DNA from: Rhodocollybia butyracea
Taxonomy: Eukaryota; Basidiomycota; Agaricomycetes; Agaricales; Omphalotaceae
DNA: 37,031 nt
Direction of reading: 5' to 3'
NCBI GenBank assembly: GCA_015501585.1
Contig: JADNRY010000586.1
Location: forward strand, 1-37,031
The notes below the pieces were generated by a model. That model was not told the DNA's origin. It saw only the letters and a list, made by a program, of their open reading frames with translations, and ran no database searches. The translations under genes were made by a program, and so were the position numbers. The first letter of the stretch is position 1, and each line of letters starts with the position of its first letter. Shown here piece by piece: positions 1-12,107 of the stretch.

Positions 1-3000
1 CTCAATCAAATGAATACATCATTCATACGCGCTAGACTCCGGAATGGAAAAGGGCTTATATGTAAGCGCTAAGCAACATGTCGTGCTGTGCATACCTAGA
101 CTTAGAAACCTATCAGGACTATCGAGGGTTGAAAAAGAAAATCCCCAAAGGAACAAAAGCTCTGAATCTTCTTGACCGCAGAGCCTGAACATATCTCTGG
201 TGAACTCGGGGATGACGATGAAGCTCCATCAACATCGCGTACAGGCCATAGTGCTGGAGAACTCCATGTGCGGAGAAAATCATCTACGACTCGGAGAAGG
301 ACAGTTCAGAGACGTTAGTTCCTGATCATGCTGCCTCAACTCAAGCTAGTCGCAAACTCCTGTTGAGCCAGCTAGGTAGGACGATGACTAGAAAATCCCA
401 GAATAGCAGGGGTTCCTGGCTCGAGGTCGTGAAGTTCCTAACTGTAATTTTGGAATTCACACTTCACTATTCTGATAGCGAATACTACTCATATCCCCTA
501 CAACCCTTTGTTGTTCCATGCCGATGCACGATCTTTTGCCACTTCTTTCAGTGCAGGAGACAGAATTTGTCGATGCTTTGGACAAGGAGCTAGAAAAGAA
601 GAGACTTTCTATGGAGCAAGGAAGAAGACTTTGAAGCGCGATCGAAGGTTTTGGAAGCTCAGTTAATAGAACTGAGTGTACATCACGAACGTTTTCATGT
701 ATGTTTCAGTATCTGAGAACCTCCTTCATTCGTTGACAGTGTGTGCAGGAAGCCCAGGATAAAGGCAATCGATGGATGAATATCCTCGTATTTGCGAAAA
801 AACCTTATGCACCTAAATTGAAACTCGATACGCATACTCACCATTCTCGAACCTCCGGTGTGCAAAAAAACAAAGCACCTGTCCCTAGGGAACTACATAT
901 TAATGGGCATTCACGGCGAACCTCTATAGATAATCAATCCTATCTTCCTGCAGAACTGGATCCTGAAGATTATCAAAATGCTGAGAAGAAACTCAAAAAG
1001 GCAGTCCTTGAGCATTACCGGTAACAGAGTCATTTCACTGTTTCTTTGACTCCTTTGACATTTCCTCTTTAAGCGGGCTTGAAATGCTTCAAAACTATAG
1101 AGTGCGCTCCTGAACTTTCCGTAGCGTTTCATCAGCCTAAATAAGGTTTTCTTGCATGCAGATTTTGAACATCACAGGGTTCAGGAAGGCTCTGAAGAAA
1201 TTCGAAAAACTCACGAAGGTAAAGAACTCTTTCTTTTTCGAGCACTCTTTGTCTTTCTGATTTCTGAGTAGATTCCTATTCAACATGCTTATATGACTGA
1301 GAGAGTGCGCCCTGCATATCTTTCCATGCGACTTTTCTGAAACCGGAATTCTAGGTGGACACAAGCGGTTTTGCTTCGGACTCGACTCTTCGTGGCATGA
1401 TGGATGAAATGGAAGCGCACTATGCGAGCCATTTTGGTGTGTGAATTCCTCTAATTGCTATTTTTTTTTTGAACTCTCATTTCTATCTAGCTCACGGGGA
1501 CAAGAAGAGAGCCAAGACGCGTCTGAGAGCCGGAGAACTCTTCAAAACTCATCATTTTAGCACATTTCGTTCCGGGATGCTCATTGGTATCGGAATACCT
1601 GCTTTAATCTCAGGGACCATTTCTAGTAAGGCACCTTATACTTCTCATTAACGTCTCTAATGATTTCCTAAGGCTTTCAGGCTCAGACTAGAGCCAGTAT
1701 CCCGGGCTGGGATGGTTTACTATTTGTATACAGTATACTGCTTATCCCCGTTGTGTTTTCAATTTTGGTCGGAATCAATCTCGTGGTGTGGTCTCGTTCG
1801 CGGATTAATTATGTGTTCATTTTCGGTGAGAAGCCTTCTAATGTATTCTCGGCGCGAGCCAACGTGTTCACTTCAGAATTGGACCCACGCACACGATTGG
1901 ATCATCGCCAGTATTTTGAGGTATGTTTTTGACATGCTCCGTCTTCCGCGTTTACTTACTTTCCGAAGATTCCCAGTCTTCTATTTGCAACGCTATGCTT
2001 TGCGTTTTGGCTTTCGTTTGCTCGTATCGGAGCTCCGTCGGTTTCACCCGACATATGGCCATTAGTATGGCTTGGTTTCACCGCCCTGGTTATGTTCGAC
2101 CCTTTCGATCTGTTCTTCAGGAGCTCGCGCTATTGGTTAATCAAGAGCATCTCAAAATTGCTGACATCGGGTACCCGCCCCGTCGAGGTGAGGGTGTTTG
2201 CCTCTTGTTCATACTCGTCTAACGAATCATCTTTTCAGTTTGCCGATTTCTGGATGGGGTTAGTTAATCTTGCAAAACAAAATCCATGCTCAACGCTAAT
2301 GATACTCAACCAGAGATCAGTTTTGTAGCCTCATATTTACGCTATCTGACCTGTACCTCTTTGGTTGCTCTTATGCTCGCCACTTCAACGGTTGGCGTGA
2401 TTGTGGCTCCTCGGCCCCAACATGGCCAGCAGCCTTCGTCCTGGCTATGCTCCCCTTTCTTATTCGTGTTATTCAGAGTGTCAAACGTTATGTTGACTCT
2501 AGGTTAAACACACATCTAATCAATGTGAGGTCGGTCTGGCCTTCTCCATTCACCTATTCCCACCTGCTTTGTTTTAGGGAGGAAAATATCTGGCTGGAAT
2601 TGCGTACTACCTCTCTTATTATATCTGGAGACGTCAAGGTAATGAGTTTTTTCCGCGCAAGTTATCCACTTATGTGCAGTTTAGGGAGTTCTCGTAACAC
2701 GAGTTTTGCCCTTTGGTGTCTCTTTGGAACCATCTACTCACTTTATGCAGGAGGATGGGTGCGTTTTAGTCGCTATATTCATCTTCATCCCGTATTCATT
2801 TGGGTGCTTATAGGATGTTTTGATGGACTGGTCACTTCTTCGACCTCATGTGAAATATCGCTTCCTGCGGGCAGAGTTAATATACACAGACTACGTTCCT
2901 GTAAGCTTTATGCTTCAAGTTATGCGCACATATATCTGACCAAACTTACACATACAGCTCTACTATTTCGCCATTGTGAGCACTACCTATCAGGAGGCAT

Positions 3001-3308
3001 CATCTTGCTAACGCTGTTGCAGATATCCAACCTTCTAATCCGGTTTATTTGGGTGATTTATATACCTTCAAGTTCTGCACCCAACTTCTACTTGAGGCTT
3101 TTCATTGCGGGGTTTTTGGAAATGCTTAGACGATGGCAATGGAACTTTTGTAAGTTTTCCGTCCTAGCAAGACTACCCAGAAGCTAATTCCATGTCTGTA
3201 GTCCGTTTGGAGAACGAGCATCTTGGTAACATGGACCAGTATCGAGTAACCCATGAAGTCCCATTACCGTATGATAGTCACCACCGTATCGACACCGATG
3301 ATGATTGA
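1..3308 (+). CDS. SYG1: SPX-EXS phosphate exporter, SYG1/XPR1 family (5' end outside window)
   Basis: Family members are membrane proteins that export phosphate and sense inositol pyrophosphates through an N-terminal SPX domain. The SPX part begins at TPEWKRAY (36-59); an intron acceptor TAG precedes it, so the first exon lies left of the window. Further SPX blocks are DYRGLKKKI (117-143), LLPLLSVQETEF (~535-570), NYRILNITGFRKALKKFEK (exons around 1095 and 1200) and AHGDKKRAKTRLR (~1490). The EXS domain follows: SRINYVFIF (~1800), SFARIGAP, FADFWMGDQFCS (split by an intron near 2255-2311), QSVKRYVDSR (~2475), YYLSYYIWRR (~2610), MDWSLLRPH (~2830) and FIWVIYIP (~3048). About 14 short introns can be placed. 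The last exon ends in an Asp-rich tail with stop TGA 3306-3308, only 91 bp from the convergent VPS16 stop. In the SPX part (about 60-650) several one-base shifts are needed; see findings. The EXS part reads cleanly. Confidence 0.9.
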
Positions 3309-3399
3309 AGTTCTTCAGAGCTTCATATGTAATTACTACTACTTGATACAGTACCGGGTAAAACAAAACCGAAACAAGAAAATGTTTTGAGGACAGTAG

Positions 3400-6300
3400 T
3401 CACTTCATCGACGCCACAAGTAGCTCAAGCTCCCTTGCTACAAGCGAATTCGGACACTTTTTACGGAGTTGCCTGAGGAAAAGAAACGTTAGGACAAGCA
3501 GTAAATTCGACGGTCTGGACTTACTCAAGTTTCGCCTTATCCCCCCGATCTTTGCATTCCTTTCCAGCCATCCGCCATTCGTCGCACTCGGCATAGAGAT
3601 CCGCTCGTTTCGGCGCATCACATCGAGCGACGTACGCTACAGCTTCTTTCTTGTACCCTTTCTCTACCAGATAGTGCACGAAAACCTCATAGCCAATTGG
3701 GCTCCGTTTCGACCTTGAGAACGCGTCTAAGCCTTCAAAGTCCCGGATTTCCGTCAACGCGTGTAATTTCGTGTACCAGAATCTACGAGAGAATAAGGAT
3801 CAGCCAAGACTCAACTCTGACTTCTGACGGCTTACCGTTTATCTGACACTTTAAAATCCGACTTGATCTTGTCGGCTTTTTTGAGCATTCCGTTCACTAT
3901 GCACCGTCGAATTGTTTCGTTCACGCTCTGGCCGAAGAATGAGATCTTGCCGTCCGACTCTGCCTCTAATTGTTGCTGGAGGGCAAGCAGACGAGCGGAT
4001 TCATCCATCATCTGGAGTGAATGAATGAGTGATGCCTGTTACAAGAATGAGTTGTCCCCACCTTTGCTTCAAAGCTACGATCCTTGTCTTCCGAGAAGAA
4101 TTTCTGAGCCGACTTGACGGCCGTTATCCGACCAGAAGGGTCCTAGATCAGGCATTGTTGAGTCCAATGTGAGAAGCTTTTTCTGAAAAGTTCACTAACC
4201 ACCATGCGTGAGGCTTCATCCAAGGCTAGTACGGCGCTCTCTACCCTGCGATCATCGGAGTAGTAGAAATCTCGAAGCATGTCCCTGTCTTGTTCCCGAG
4301 CGTACACTTGCAATAAACGACTTGCGGGTGCCAGCCGTTCGCCGCCGTCTTCGATCAGACGGAAGAAAGAGCCCAAAGCGAGATGTTTGTGCAGGTGGAG
4401 GAGGACTTGATAAGCTGAAAATGTCGTTAAACCAGCGGGCATCGTATATCGGGAACGAACTACTTACCCAGGTCGGTGTCACCACTGTCTACAGCTTTCT
4501 GCAGCGCTAGACGATCCTCTTTCATTGAGAGCAGCAGTGGCACTTGGTCCGAGGCTCGTTTCTCATGGTCCAGCAACTGAGAGGGGATGACGATTAGTGA
4601 AAGGTAACACTGGCGTTGGCTACACTTTACCTTGGTTGCCAATCCAGTCCTTCCAACCTCCCAAGCACGTTTGGCAATTTCAGCATAGCTAACATCCACG
4701 CCTCCTAATTGTTTGAATTTGTCGACGATGAGGCGACAAACCTCGTCGTCTCCATCGAGCTCCGCATCTTTCCCTGTCCCGCTAGCCACAGGACGCGACT
4801 TCAATATTTTAGCACTGGCCCAGTGTTTCAGAACCGCGTCAGGTTTTATCGAAAGGAATGTTGATATCCGTAGTGCTAATAGATGCTCATTGCGGGACGT
4901 AAGCCGCGATATAAGATGCGTTGGGGATGTGTAGGAATACCTAGTCGTGAACTCAGCCCGTCTGAACGAAAAAACAAAACAGAAAGCAATTCTTACTGAG
5001 AATATGTCAATGGGATCCCTACTTCGTAAAAGCGGACAGCGTTCAAAACTTTGAGTGTCTGGCCCATAGTGATAAAGTCTGTGGGGTTGTAAAAATCCAA
5101 GAAACCTTGACCGAATTTCGCGGCCTAGACGCACTAGTGAGCAGGTTTCATGAAAGCATGGGAATAGACCTTACATTCAGCAATCGACGTTGCCAATACG
5201 GCTCCCACTCCTGGCCGGCAGCATCCACGCATCCGTCTACAGCGGTAGCAAGCTCCGGACGAATGCTCCTGATGCTCTCGTCGGCTTTGGGGGAACGCTG
5301 AGAGAAGCTCTCCCAGGCATCGTAGAGGATAGCGGCAGGCGAGGTGGAGCCGGGTCTGAATATCGACAGCGTTGAATCGGGTACCCTCTGGATAAGATCG
5401 CAGACATCAGCACCGAATATTCGTACACCGTCTGGTTCCGTAACGGCGAAGACGTTGCCGACGTAGTAATATTCGAGAGTTTCCGCGAAGGGCCCTACGA
5501 TGACAGCCAAAGACTCCCAGATGACGAGAGTCGCATCGTTTCCGCACCATTCGACCTGCTTGACATTTCCGTGAGCAGAAGGCACGTTGAGGGTATCGAA
5601 TTCTGCCATACGGCGCTGAAAGTCGGAAGATATGACGAGTAACGTGCCAGCTGCGTTTAGAAGTGCGAGGAGTTTTCCATTGGGTGATGGAGAGACGTGG
5701 GTAAATGGCCCTTGTGAGAGACGCTGATCGGTACTTTCAAGATTGTCGACGGTATAGATGGTATTTTCGACTGAGAGAAGGACCTCTACGTGTCTGGAGA
5801 TATTAGAGTCGGGCGGAATGATAGACCAGGATATAGGCGGATCAGCTAGATCTAAGGCAGCGAATGAGTGGAGCAACGTTGATGTGCGGATTACGAGAGC
5901 TTACTTGGATTTGCCAGAGTCATTGGACGCGCTCCTTCCCATCCTTTGACTTCCAACAGAGCCAGGGAGCCTGTGAGAGCCACCAAACCGTTCTCATAGA
6001 TTCGGGCATCTATAACGCCCATTTCCGAGGCTTCGCTGCCGAGTGAATATTGCTGGTAATCTCCTTGCAAATCATACACTCTGTACACGCCTTCTTCGTT
6101 GAGGACGACGAGCCGTTCATTCAAGGTCCATCCAAAGCGAATAATCCTGCTTTGGTCCCACTAAATCTTGAGCTGGTCAGCCAAAGCAGTATGAGGAAAG
6201 ACGGGGGAAATCATCCACACTGAACAGTAAAAGGCCTTCCCCTGCGGAGGAATACACCTGGATTTGCGATTTCCCGAAAGCTGGGGCGGCGCGGCCTATA

Positions 6301-6530
6301 GCGACTAGTTTCGAGTTGTCTCTCATTATTGCTATTTATGTTGTGAGATTCCCTGGGTATTCACTGAACAGCTGGCAAAGCGTACCAAGAGGGCCACCGT
6401 AGCGACATCCTGAGATAACATAGTCACCGAGGTCAGGTAGCTTTCCCTGTAACGAGTAAAGTTGCTGTCGGCGATAGAACCCTTTGCCGTCTTGTAACGA
6501 CTTCCAAGATGTGGTTGGGTGTTCTGACAT
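3400..6530 (-). CDS. VPS16: VPS16, core subunit of HOPS/CORVET tethering complexes
   Basis: VPS16 is a class C Vps protein that scaffolds the CORVET and HOPS complexes tethering endosomes and vacuoles before SNARE-mediated fusion. Twelve exons join in phase: 6386-6530, 6219-6331, 5905-6160, 5175-5851, 4997-5124, 4631-4940, 4468-4576, 4200-4414, 4062-4142, 3836-4011, 3525-3782 and 3400-3472. They give 846 residues, close to the family's ~800-840. The N-terminal beta-propeller half includes [20 protein letters not shown] and [12 protein letters not shown]; the alpha-solenoid C-terminal half includes [27 protein letters not shown] and the closing [15 protein letters not shown]. The start ATG (6530) opens the conserved [13 protein letters not shown] block. 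The second intron (6161-6218) uses a weak donor GTGGAT but has a CTGAC branch site and restores the conserved [11 protein letters not shown]. No disruption was found, so sequence quality is good here. It converges on the SYG1 gene. Confidence 0.97.
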
Positions 6531-7366
6531 TTTGAATTAAGCGCCCGTGCGTTGGTCATGACTCATCAGTACTTTCTAATGTCAAACGTTAAGCTGCGGC
6601 AACTCTCCTGGCATCTACACCTCCTTGCACTACATATTGTGCGGTTGAAATCTGGGAAGGGGCGCCGAGCCCAGGCTTTACCGAGTCTTACCGGTACATG
6701 AATTTTAGATCCCCGTCCACCAGTCCACATGTTCGTCCAAAAAGGCCAGCTTCTAGAATCGAGCCAGTCGTTTCTTTTGGACTTTGATGACTGACGATCA
6801 ACGCTTCAGCCGTATCAGCGGTGATCTCACATCACCAGTCTACAGGTAGGGACTGAGAGTGAGCAGGGATAGGCAGGGATCTGCAGGGATTGGTTCGATG
6901 GTTCCTTATCATCTGAATACTTCGTTAACATTAGTTGACCCTGGAAACGGCTACGTTTCGGAGACCAAGTTTGAATAAACCAAAGGGGACCATATGCATT
7001 GAAGGGCGTTTTCGAACAGAATCGTCACCGATTGCGACTCGGTCCTTGGTGTCACCTGGTGTAGCCCTTTCTCATTACTATAAAAAGGCTCTGTTCAGTA
7101 GCAGGTTCACCCTGAACTCAACGTGAACTTCAAGTTTCAAATTCCTATACCAAGTAAAGTCAAGACCCAAAACGTGCTATGGCGGATGCTAGCTTGTGTT
7201 TTCATCAAATCGGATCTGGAGCCCACAGCTTCGCGTAACCATTTGACCTGGACAGGAATATAAAATGCAGTCAAGCAAAAGGCGCATCCTTCAACAGCTG
7301 GTTCTGTACCCATTGCCTCAGGTAGGCTTCAACACCCCAAAATCCTTCTCGTATAAACTTCATACA
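6531..7366. other. Intergenic spacer between VPS16 and the secreted-protein gene
   Basis: This stretch should hold two diverging promoters, VPS16 to the left and the secreted-protein gene to the right. No convincing coding region is visible. Short imperfect repeats of a GCAGGGAT-like unit occur at about 6862-6892. Two TATA-like boxes lie at 7079-7088 and 7259-7265. Confidence 0.6.
7259..7265 (+). promoter_or_regulatory. TATA-like box of the secreted-protein gene
   Basis: TATAAAA lies 102 bp before the ATG at 7367, a plausible distance for a fungal core promoter with a short leader. It overlaps an upstream in-frame ATG at 7265, which argues that 7367 rather than 7265 is the true start. A second box, TATAAAAAGG at 7079-7088, is further away. 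Confidence 0.4.
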
Positions 7367-8054
7367 ATGCGTTACATTCGTATATTCCTCCTTCTCGGGC
7401 TCGTTTCCCTGGTGCCATCTGCACTGTCTGTTAGAGGTCCTAAACGTATTGGTCAAGTGAGTTCTTAAGTCATTTTGATTTCAATCCTGCATATCTAATC
7501 TTCTTTCGTCTTCTGCTTCACTTTTCCCTCAGCCCGCGATAGTGGCGACCTTCATCCAGACGACGGGAAAGCCGATCATAGCTCCCAAAGGATCCAAACG
7601 ACCTCCACTTTCCCTCAATACTAGGAACCCCAAGAGCGCAGTCATAAATCTAGTTAGAACCCTGGCCTCGGAGCTGGAAATCGCGACTGCCATCGAGGTA
7701 GAACGAAGACCAGTCGTCGGATGGCAGAACAGAAACGGGGTACCATATACCGATATGGTATATCTCAGACTGAATGGACCGCCTAAATGTAAGCCATGTT
7801 TTGCATGGATCAAGAAAGTCGAAAAGGCGGCGACGGGTTCGATAGGGGGGGTTTACTATCTCGAAAAGGAGTCGGGCGCACTTGTGATACTTCCGTTTAA
7901 CAAGGAGGTTGTTGACGAACATGTCTGGAAAGCAGGGGAGGCACAGTTCTTCAAGGAACTCGAACCTGTGAAGGGCTGGAATCTGGATCCTCCGAAGCCT
8001 GCGAGTCCACGTGGGATGGAGAGAAGACATAGATATGGTGATGCAGATATTTAG
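7367..8054 (+). CDS. Small predicted secreted protein, family not recognised
   Basis: Two exons (7367-7456 and 7533-8054) joined in phase 0 by a 76-nt GT-AG intron with a polypyrimidine-rich 3' end give 203 residues. The start at 7367 opens a typical signal peptide: MRYIR, a Leu/Ile/Val-rich core, then a likely cleavage after SALS near residue 21. The mature part is basic, contains one CxxC (KCKPC), and ends in a Pro-rich and Arg-rich tail. I see no domain I can name and no catalytic motif. An in-frame ATG at 7265 would add 34 residues and bury the signal peptide, so it is less likely. A degraded copy of the 3' end lies at 15345-15712, so this locus has been part of a local duplication. A small secreted effector or cell-wall protein is possible, but this is inference. 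Confidence 0.65.
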
Positions 8055-9897
8055 TACGGTAATAATTGGGATGCGAACGTCGGCAGTAAGGCCGAGTATC
8101 TCTAAAGTATCGATTAAATCACTCTTGTCCATCGAAATTTCTTTGCTTCGAGTCGGCCTCACTTTCAGCTCACATATACATCTAGAGAAGAGCTTTTGGC
8201 CCTCTTTCCTACTTAGATCTATGACTCCAAGTTTATGATTGCGAAAATGTCCCCAAGGAGCCTCCTACTGTGCCGATGCAATAAAGTCTGGATAGGAGAA
8301 TCGAAACCTACCTTTCGCCGGCGAGACACTCAAACGGCTTCAGGATGATAAAGCCGGTATAAAGGGCGTAGCCGGAACCCAGCTCGCACACTGCCGTGGC
8401 GGGCTCGACATGTGCAACGCGATTGTTGGGGGTGATGGAGGGTTATGCATATGGTTAGTGGGATAGACAAAACAGCATACTTGGGATATGCCTTGATTAT
8501 TACTGTCTCGGAGAGTTCAGCTTTTGAAGCTGGTCAAGAGGTACTATCACGTCCATAGTTTTTTATAAAAAATTTGAAAACTTGCCTCGGAGATGCTTTG
8601 AACGTCCTTGGATCTCTCCCGGATTTTATTGTAATGGGGGATAGTATCCTAGCTTTCTTTCTATCTACTTTATATAGAAAATAAATACCTTGTTCGAGCA
8701 CGATGACTTTTCCGGTGTCGAGAGTGCGTTTGCACAGAGTTTTTATAAAAATCAGTCACATCAGTAACATATACAATCAACGGCACAGGCAGCAGCGCTG
8801 CCCTGGTAATTTCTTCACGTGCATTTTCAGCGCAAGGTTCTCTCTTCTCTCTATTTTACGGTGGAATCGTTCCGTACTGGGACGTACCACCGTTTCTCGC
8901 AACGCGATGTCACGTACCTCCTACAAGGCCGACCCGATCGAAATGCAATCCGAGAAATCGTCTTCAGTTGAGCCCGAGTCTAGCTTTGTACCAGACCAGG
9001 AAGACCAGAAACCTCACCGAAGATCTCCAAGTCCGGGATGGTTGGACGGCTGGGATGTATTCAAGTACGTTGCACATATCTCTTCAAAATTTGACGCGAC
9101 TTGGACGAAATCACGCTAGCGTGAAGCCGAAAGTTCTGCCGTAGAGTAACGGCTGAGAGCGGCAGCCTTCCTGTTTGAGCGATGTCACTCAAATATCACA
9201 CTTTGGCTTCAAGTTTGTCTAGAGCACTGTTTTCTGTCTGTAGTGTCTCGGAGAAAAGCTCCGAGACATCTAACTCTACATTTACACGTACCACAGACTC
9301 TTTTTCATTTTCTAATTCTGCATAGAAGTGAAATTACTCATTTTTCAAAAGAAAATCCACGCGCTTCATAAAAAACAAGTTGCGAAACTTGTATCCGCCC
9401 AAATTTAATCAAAGAAAGACTGTGAGAGTAGGTAATGGGTATTTATACTTCATTTCCGAGCCATACTTATTGCAATTCTCGAGTGGAAATGCTCTTAAAG
9501 GGCATTTTTAAAAACCTTGTGCATTTGATCAATTTATAAAATTGATGGACGTGATAGTAGAGGAAGCATATTATACCGATGATCGCAGATGGGGCATATG
9601 TTGAAAATGGAGCTTTCTCTGGGAGTCGTGTTAAGCTTATACGATCTTGTAACCACTCGAGTCGTTGTTGAACATCATTCTTGAACATCGCTCCGGATTC
9701 ACGAGAGGTTTGCTGTTGTCTCCATCCATTATGAAGTCTTTGTCTTCCCAGACTTTCCCAATGGAATTTTTCAACGTCGTGAAATGACAAGTTCGGAGAG
9801 AAATCGCATAAGTGACAGAAATTGCAAAAGTTACTTGTGCATTTCGAGTTCTGTCACTTCGAGTTCTGTCACTTATGCAATTTCTCTTTGAACTGTC
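8055..9897. other. Spacer between secreted-protein gene and first F-box copy
   Basis: The first ~330 bp are the 3' flank of the secreted gene and recur in decayed form at about 15425-15712. The rest is AT-rich with no confident gene. An open stretch from 8907 could encode about 70 residues, and a minus-strand stretch about 9640-9790 looks weakly coding; neither is supported by splicing or homology I can see. The right end carries a large inverted repeat (9784-9899) that reaches the F-box start codon. Confidence 0.5.
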
Positions 9898-9899
9898 AT
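9784..9899. repeat. Inverted repeat with internal 15-bp direct repeat before F-box copy 1
   Basis: Left arm core 9798-9820 and right arm core 9864-9886 match at 22 of 23 positions as reverse complements. With small gaps the arms extend to about 9784 and 9899, so the right arm ends on the F-box ATG at 9898. The ~43-bp loop contains two adjacent copies of CGAGTTCTGTCACTT (9845-9859 and 9860-9874). The stem could fold in the 5' leader of the transcript. Confidence 0.8.
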
Positions 9900-12107
9900 G
9901 GATCCGCATTCTCTCTTAGAAAACCGGGGGAAGAACTTCATCTTCCACTTGGGGTGGCCAGAGATGCGGGCTTATGATAACCTCGAATACGACGAAGCTC
10001 AAACCCACAGCTTTCATCGGCTTTCCGAATCTGAGCGAAAATCAATCCCAGTCACTGATGAGGGAGACATATCGGAATACGACCAAGATCCAGATTACTT
10101 TCGAGTCTTCCAATATTTTCGATTCTTTTCTATTATCGAGGGTTTTCTAAAGGTGCGTGGCTTAGTTATTCCTTTGATTTAGTCTCTGATTCTGTTTGAC
10201 AGGGCAATCTTGACCTCAGTGGTCGCCACGAAACGAGGCTTAACGAGCTCAAGCCTCTATGGAAACTTTTCTTTGATGATGTCTTCCGCGTCATGGACAC
10301 TACTCGTATCTCGTTAGTTCAGGAAGAAGACGAAGACGATTTCTCCCAAATCAGCCTTTCTACAAGATCACGGAGGAAGAGTGGAAGGATTTTCGCTTCA
10401 AATGGAAGATTCCGCGGAGACTCGACTTCAATCACGTCGTTAAGCAAACGGGTTTGTCTTGCTGTTGATATCATGGATCGATTTTTTTCATGCTAGGTCT
10501 ATCTCGCAGAACGGATATGTCAGTTATGTGCCTTGCATCAAGATGGGCCTAAAATCCAGAAACTATGTCTTCTGGATCTACCGACAGAGGTGTTGGACTT
10601 GATACTCAGCGTGGCGTCACTTGAAAACGCTCGACTTCTTTCGGCCACAAGCAAACGACTCTATTGGCTTGGGCGTCCATACACTTTCAAGGCAAGTTCC
10701 GCTATAATCTATTTGCTTCTTCTTTACTGATATGGATGTTAATCTATTTCTCTATTCCAGAGTCTTTCTCTTAGCCTAACGACCACTGACTTCAGATTGG
10801 TTGAAGAAGGTCTGGAACCGCAAGCCTTGAGCTTGAAGGCTCGGACTCGTTTTCTGGGAGGCTATTCTCACAAACGCCTGATGGTTCTTTTACACCTCAT
10901 ATTCTCGATGGTGAAACCTTTCTTCCTCCCATCACCTCTTCTCTGAACGAAACTATTGCTCTCACGCACAATATCAGAGTTTTTAAATCTGTTTCACGTC
11001 GACGTAACTCGCAGCTTGATGCAAACTCTGGCTCAACTCGTTCATTTGCACTCCATCAGACTGGGTTATTCCATGCAACATGATGATCTTACTCGAGCAA
11101 TCATGGAGAATGAGTTGTCGACGTGCGGTCAGGTGCAATTCCTTGAACTATCTTCATATTCTGTTAATTTTCAGCATCCTTCTGACAAATTCGCGTGGCT
11201 CTTTCTTATCCTCTTTCCAAATCTTTTCATCTTCCACTATTTGAGCCCCCCTCGTGAAACCTTGTGGAGCCCTCCAATTCCATCTCTACTTGGTGAAGAT
11301 TCTGCTCCCTCCCTCGCCATGTTCAAGACTTTACACCAGTTGTTCTTATCTCACTATGTCAATGTTCAGTTTTTGACAGCCTCGTTCCAGAAGCTCTCCG
11401 CGATCAATAGTGCCATTTCATTCCCTCTCACACACCTCAAAATCCATACTTGCTTTGGTCTCTCTGACAGCGTCGTCATCGACTTACTGGAGGCTCTTCA
11501 TTCTGGAAAGGCTGCATAAGAAGTTCTCATCCTCATTGGTCTTCAGAATGCAGATCTTGCGTTATTTGAGAGTATTACCGATTTCTTCCCTAACGTTCTC
11601 GAGTTGTCTCTTTTCCGAGGGACAAGCAAGCGTCAAGCTCGATCATCACCTTGGCACCATCCAACCTGGGAATACGCACAGTGTTTTACGCGTTTCACCC
11701 GGTTACGGTACTTTAGCTGGAACCTGCTCCACCTCGCTACCAACCTTCCAAGACCAATGCTGGTTTTTGAAAGGCAGGCAGAGATCGAACATCAGCTACG
11801 TATCGCTCACACCCCGAATATTGACCAAGCCAAATTAGAAGAGGTTTTCGAAGACGATGCAGAGCTTTTGCGTCTATCTGTGAAGGCTGATGATATGTAC
11901 GACTGCGATGGATGGAACACGGCGCGTTTGTTTTGTGTTCATTGTCCAACGTTGGAGACATTTTCGGATGGGTGTCGTTCGTGGTTTGAGGTGCGAATTT
12001 CTGGAGATGGGTTCATCGATGAGCTTCGGGGTTCGCAGGCTTGGTGGGATCCTATGATTCCGTGGAGGCCCGATGATTTGGAGTCAAGGGATGTGGTGGT
12101 GGTATAA
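9898..12107 (+). pseudogene. F-box protein gene, copy 1 (broken)
   Basis: F-box proteins recruit substrates to SCF ubiquitin ligases through Skp1. Exon 1 (9898-10152) starts MDPHSLLEN and is followed by an intron at 10153-10202. The F-box is visible around 10560-10690 (LDLPTEVLDLILS, then ENARLLSATSKRLYWLGRPY). A GC-AG intron follows (10692-10760). The C-terminal part has leucine-rich stretches resembling a degenerate LRR substrate-binding region, ending at TAA 12105-12107. Compared with copy 2 it has these lesions: a one-base loss near 10345-10365, a deletion of roughly 80 bp near 10853, a one-base gain in a T-run near 10980, and a Leu-to-stop change (TTA to TAA) at about 11517. Copy 2 is intact at most of these sites, so the lesions are independent. 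Little doubt about family; function is probably lost. Confidence 0.8.
10692..10760 (+). other. GC-AG intron in F-box copy 1
   Basis: After the codons for YTFK the donor is GCAAGT rather than GTAAGT, and the acceptor is CCAG. The same junction in copy 2 (13620-13676) also begins GCAAG, so the non-canonical donor was present before the duplication. Confidence 0.6.

Noticed and set aside
7265..7366. Upstream in-frame ATG at 7265 as start of the secreted-protein gene
   Set aside because: It overlaps the likely TATA box and would place 34 residues before the signal peptide.
8270..8580. Minus-strand stretch ending in a Cys-containing, gene-like peptide
   Set aside because: Part of it is duplicated at 15600-15712 without keeping the frame, so coding constraint is not supported.
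8703..9119. Plus-strand open frame, with an inner start at 8907
   Set aside because: No homology recognised, no supported splice partner, and the region is AT-rich spacer. It could be a lone first exon but nothing after 9119 continues it.
9467..9909. Overlapping minus-strand frames left of F-box copy 1
   Set aside because: The coding-looking parts switch frame within ~60 bp and overlap the inverted repeat; neither frame gives a recognisable protein.
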